Below are positions 6,763 to 8,983 of a stretch of DNA of 8,983 nt, piece after piece. Positions within the stretch are counted from its first letter, which is position 1, and every line of letters begins with the position of its first letter. A program made the position numbers and the translations under genes. The notes beneath the pieces were generated by a model. It did no database searches and had not been told where the DNA came from. It saw only the letters and a program-made list of their open reading frames with translations. This stretch comes from Chlamydiota bacterium (GTDB lineage Bacteria > Chlamydiota > Chlamydiia > Chlamydiales > JAJFMB01), in contig JAJFMB010000275.1 in NCBI GenBank assembly GCA_021772355.1, positions 1 to 8,983 of the forward strand, given 5' to 3'.

Positions 6763-7490
6763 GAAGACCGCGTCACCGTCTCATTATGGGACGACATTGC
6801 ATCGAAGAAGTATTGCGACACGCTCCCGATAGGCTTGTTGGGGTGTATACAACAAAAGAACAAGATCCTTTGCTCAAGCAGCTAGAGAGACGAAGGATTC
6901 CTATTGAGCAAGTTTCCAAGCGGGAGCTATCACAAATGGTCAATTCCGACTCGCACCAGTCCTTTGCTGCTGAGGTCCATGAAAAATCATCAAGACCCCT
7001 CAAAGAATTCCTCAATGAGGAAAAAGAGCAGAGCTTAGTTATTGCCCTGGACAATATCAATGATCCTCATAACTTAGGGGCGATCTTGCGCGCTGCAGAA
7101 TGTTTTGGTGCCGATGCGATTGTTTACTCCAAAAACCGCGGTTCCGACATTACCCCCACTGTGAGCAAAGTTAGTGTAGGAGCTACGGAACTTGTCGAAA
7201 TTTTCAAAATCTCCAACCTCGCAGAAACGGTAAAAAAGTTTTATGATGCCGGATACCGCATCGTAGCGACAGCTCTTACTGCTGAAGCACAATCTCTCAC
7301 CTCCTACGACTTTTCTCCAAAAACGCTTTTGATTATGGGCTCAGAAGCGCATGGAATACAAAAGCTTATTATGCGTTATGTTGAAGACTGCGTCATGATC
7401 CCCATGCTCGGAAAGATTGATTCTCTCAACGTATCTCAAGCAACGGCTGTAATTCTTTCACACTATCGTCAATCATTGCTAAATCCTTGA
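6759..7490 (+). CDS. rlmB: 23S rRNA 2'-O-methyltransferase, SpoU/TrmH family (RlmB-like)
   Basis: The product has 243 residues, the same length as E. coli RlmB as I recall it. RlmB uses S-adenosylmethionine to methylate the ribose of a conserved guanosine (Gm2251 in E. coli numbering) in the peptidyl-transferase P-loop of 23S rRNA. Residues 8-75 form the N-terminal L30e-like substrate-binding domain (LIMGRHCIEEVLRHAPDRL at the start). The C-terminal SPOUT trefoil knot carries all three motifs: motif 1 DNINDPHNLGAILRAAECFG (98-117, with N105 and R111), motif 2 LIMGSEAHGI (191-200, E196), and motif 3 IPMLGKIDSLNVSQATA (214-230, S222 and N224). Its ATG overlaps the stop of the small membrane gene (ATGA), with AGGGGAG just upstream, so translation is coupled. 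Its last 22 bp overlap the convergent gene on the minus strand. Another Gm-forming SpoU paralogue with the same fold cannot be fully excluded. Confidence 0.88.
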   Translation: MRRPRHRLIMGRHCIEEVLRHAPDRLVGVYTTKEQDPLLKQLERRRIPIEQVSKRELSQMVNSDSHQSFAAEVHEKSSRPLKEFLNEEKEQSLVIALDNINDPHNLGAILRAAECFGADAIVYSKNRGSDITPTVSKVSVGATELVEIFKISNLAETVKKFYDAGYRIVATALTAEAQSLTSYDFSPKTLLIMGSEAHGIQKLIMRYVEDCVMIPMLGKIDSLNVSQATAVILSHYRQSLLNP

Positions 7491-8008
7491 AAGGGAATTT
7501 TTAGGGCATTATTGAACTTAGTTGAGCAGTTTTGAAAGGCAATGATGGCGGTGATCTCGACAATTTCATCATCGGTGTAATGGTTTTTGAGAGATGAGAA
7601 GATTTCATCTGTTACCTCTTGATCAGAGTAGGTGATGGCTTCAGCGTAGCGAAGAGCGGTTCGTTCGGGTTCAGTGAATAGAGGGCTAGTGGAAAAATTG
7701 GGAAGATCAGCGAGTTTTTTCTTGGATTCCCCTAACTTCAGAAAGGTGGCAGAGTTTAGATCGACACAAAATTCGCATGAATTTAGTTGTGATACAAAAA
7801 CAATTAAGAGATTTCTAAGGGATGGAGCGATGGGAGAGCCTTTTCGGTCGATAGCTCCATAGAATGCGCTTAGGCCTAAAAACACTCTTGGGGCGCGTGC
7901 CCAAATCTTGGCAGACGTTAAAACGTCGCCGTATTTTCTCTTTTGCAGATCAAAGATACGCCTTACGTACCAGGGATACGCTTTGATGTCTTTAGGTTGG
8001 ATTCTCAT
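7469..8008 (-). CDS. Carboxymuconolactone decarboxylase / AhpD-like family protein
   Basis: This 179-residue all-helical protein has the CMD/AhpD core. SCEFCVDLNSA contains the redox CxxC (C78, C81) and continues with the family's DLNSA, where Asn85 occupies the position often held by His. An AxxxAxAI-type helix (LRYAEAITYSD, 119-129) and IAFQNCSTKFNNAL (156-169) follow. Members with CxxC are usually thiol-dependent peroxidases or disulfide reductases rather than true gamma-carboxymuconolactone decarboxylases; nothing here suggests aromatic degradation. The start ATG (complement of 8006-8008) overlaps the stop of the upstream MFS gene as ATGA, implying translational coupling. No strong ribosome binding site is visible. 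The 3' end overlaps rlmB by 22 bp, and no hairpin terminator is evident between them. The likely role is oxidative-stress or redox handling; the physiological partner is unknown. Confidence 0.85.
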   Translation of the reverse strand: MRIQPKDIKAYPWYVRRIFDLQKRKYGDVLTSAKIWARAPRVFLGLSAFYGAIDRKGSPIAPSLRNLLIVFVSQLNSCEFCVDLNSATFLKLGESKKKLADLPNFSTSPLFTEPERTALRYAEAITYSDQEVTDEIFSSLKNHYTDDEIVEITAIIAFQNCSTKFNNALKIPFQGFSND

Positions 8009-8983
8009 TTTGCTTGTTCAGGTCGGGATTTTAAAAACAAGGCCATAACGATGGCAAAAATAAATGAGAGAGGGAAAATACTTAAGGCAAAGAGGTAATC
8101 CCCCGTTGTATAGACCGGAACTTCATGAATTTTCACAGTATACCATTTCTCTTCAAGCAAATACCCCACTAAGGGCTGTAAAATGGCGCCGGCTATCATG
8201 ACAGCAAAGTTGGTAAAGGCCAGGGCAGAGCCCCGTGCAAAAATTGGGTTGATTTCGACAGCGTAGCGAAAACCGAGAAGTTCTGCAGAAGAGAAAAAGC
8301 CAACAAAAAAGAGCAGCGTGAATGCGACAAAAGCATTCATAGCAGGCATATAGATGACTGGAGTTAATGAGATAAGACCTCCAACCGCGCAGATGATCAT
8401 CACAGATTTGATTTTCCCCAAATGGGAGGAGATAAGTCCGATGAGAGGGCCGCCCACGATCCATCCAACAAAAATCATAGATGAGGCAAACCCCGCCTCC
8501 TCCTTAGAGAACCCGTGAACGCTCTGCAAAAAGGGGATGCACCAAAGGCCTGCAAAAGCTGTTGTCGTGGCATAGAGTCCAGTTGCGACACAAGCGATAA
8601 TCCATGTTTGCACGTTTGTGCAGACTTTTTTTAAGTTTTTTAAGACAACCGAAAAGGTATCGGCTCTAGTTGTATGTTTTTTTTCTTTGGTGTGGGCGAA
8701 GCGGAAAAGGATAAAAACGATCAAGCCTAAAAAAAGACCAAAGATTCCGGCGCTAATAGTGACTTCCCTCCATCCGAATTTCTCAATCGCGATGCTTAAG
8801 GGACCTTCCCCAAGAACAGCTCCAAGCATTCCCGCTGAATTACCGATTCCAATTAGTAGAGAAAGATGGCGATGCGGTAATCCGTGGCAGGCAATGTAGA
8901 GCATTCCCACAAACGCAAAAGCGGAACCGAATCCCATCAAAACTCTTGAAAACTCAGCTAAACCAAGAGTCTGGGCTACTCCA
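8005..8983 (-). CDS. Partial MFS transporter (last nine membrane spans)
   Basis: This minus-strand frame runs off the right edge; about 326 residues are visible and the N-terminus is missing. The frame stays open past the first in-frame TTG/ATG (about 8935-8940), and the upstream residues continue the family pattern (AEFSRVLMGFGSAFAFVG, motif-B-like in helix 4). That ATG is therefore not the start. Nine hydrophobic segments can be counted, consistent with helices 4-12 of a 12-helix major facilitator. They are separated by a charged central loop (HTKEKKHTTR) between helices 6 and 7. A motif-A-like stretch GGPLIGLISSHLGKIK lies between helices 8 and 9, and GIGNSAGMLGAVLGEGPL in helix 5. It is an inner-membrane secondary transporter; the substrate cannot be deduced. 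The stop overlaps the start of the redox protein at 8008, so the two are co-expressed. Helices 1-3 should lie just outside the window. Confidence 0.88.
   Translation of the reverse strand, partial: GVAQTLGLAEFSRVLMGFGSAFAFVGMLYIACHGLPHRHLSLLIGIGNSAGMLGAVLGEGPLSIAIEKFGWREVTISAGIFGLFLGLIVFILFRFAHTKEKKHTTRADTFSVVLKNLKKVCTNVQTWIIACVATGLYATTTAFAGLWCIPFLQSVHGFSKEEAGFASSMIFVGWIVGGPLIGLISSHLGKIKSVMIICAVGGLISLTPVIYMPAMNAFVAFTLLFFVGFFSSAELLGFRYAVEINPIFARGSALAFTNFAVMIAGAILQPLVGYLLEEKWYTVKIHEVPVYTTGDYLFALSIFPLSFIFAIVMALFLKSRPEQAK

Noticed and set aside
7486..7525. Possible terminator between rlmB and the convergent gene
   Set aside because: CCTT and AAGG can pair only over 4 bp and the T-run is short; no stable stem was found.
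8153..8464. Alternative minus-strand frame of 103 codons inside the MFS gene
   Set aside because: It is an out-of-frame reading of membrane-helix codons; the transporter frame has clear MFS motifs.
8935..8940. TTG/ATG as the start of the MFS gene
   Set aside because: The frame stays open to the window edge, and the residues upstream continue the helix-4 pattern, so the gene is truncated by the window rather than starting here.

Overview
The window reads as a bacterial chromosome segment from a Gram-negative organism of moderately low GC (roughly 40-45% by eye). An LpxL/HtrB-type lipid A acyltransferase shows that the organism makes lipid A. The acyltransferase has a long C-terminal extension, and the neighbours include a YMR196W-like glycoside hydrolase of the GH63/MGH1 type. 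Together these fit an environmental chlamydia (Parachlamydiales, for example Waddlia- or Parachlamydia-like). That placement is an inference from gene style, not a proven assignment. No rRNA, tRNA, CRISPR array, insertion sequence or phage gene is visible.

Layout. Positions 1-1184 (minus) hold the N-terminal part of a large glycoside hydrolase that runs off the left edge. An AT-rich divergent promoter region follows (1185-1359). To its right, on the plus strand, lie a membrane-anchored protein of unknown family (1360-2742) and, after a 103-nt gap, a tight run of five genes. These are a two-domain sugar-transferase fusion with a secretion-type N-terminus (2846-4297), an M42 metallo-aminopeptidase (4300-5373), an LpxL-family acyltransferase with a glycosyltransferase-9-like tail (5381-6613), a 49-residue single-span membrane protein (6613-6762), and the 23S rRNA 2'-O-methyltransferase RlmB (6759-7490). 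The spacings are 2 nt, 7 nt, a 1-base TAATG overlap and a 4-base ATGA overlap, so the last five genes are probably one transcript. On the minus strand, a partial MFS transporter (8005-8983) is translationally coupled by ATGA to a carboxymuconolactone-decarboxylase/AhpD-like protein (7469-8008). The 3' end of that gene overlaps the 3' end of rlmB by 22 bp.

How the genes may work together. The plus-strand run mixes envelope biogenesis (lipid A acylation, a putative glycan transferase, an unknown exported or anchored protein, a small membrane protein) with housekeeping enzymes (peptidase, rRNA methylation). No defence or mobile system is evident. The most interesting signals are three. An A_AAA_AAA run sits directly before the lpxL stop codon and would, by a -1 shift, fuse the acyltransferase to the small membrane protein. 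The LpxL homologue carries a tail resembling half of a heptosyltransferase. A glycosyltransferase fusion that would be expected to be cytosolic carries a cysteine-rich signal-like leader. Two of the longest possible starts (GTG 1330 and TTG 2798) are rejected in favour of downstream ATGs with ribosome binding sites.
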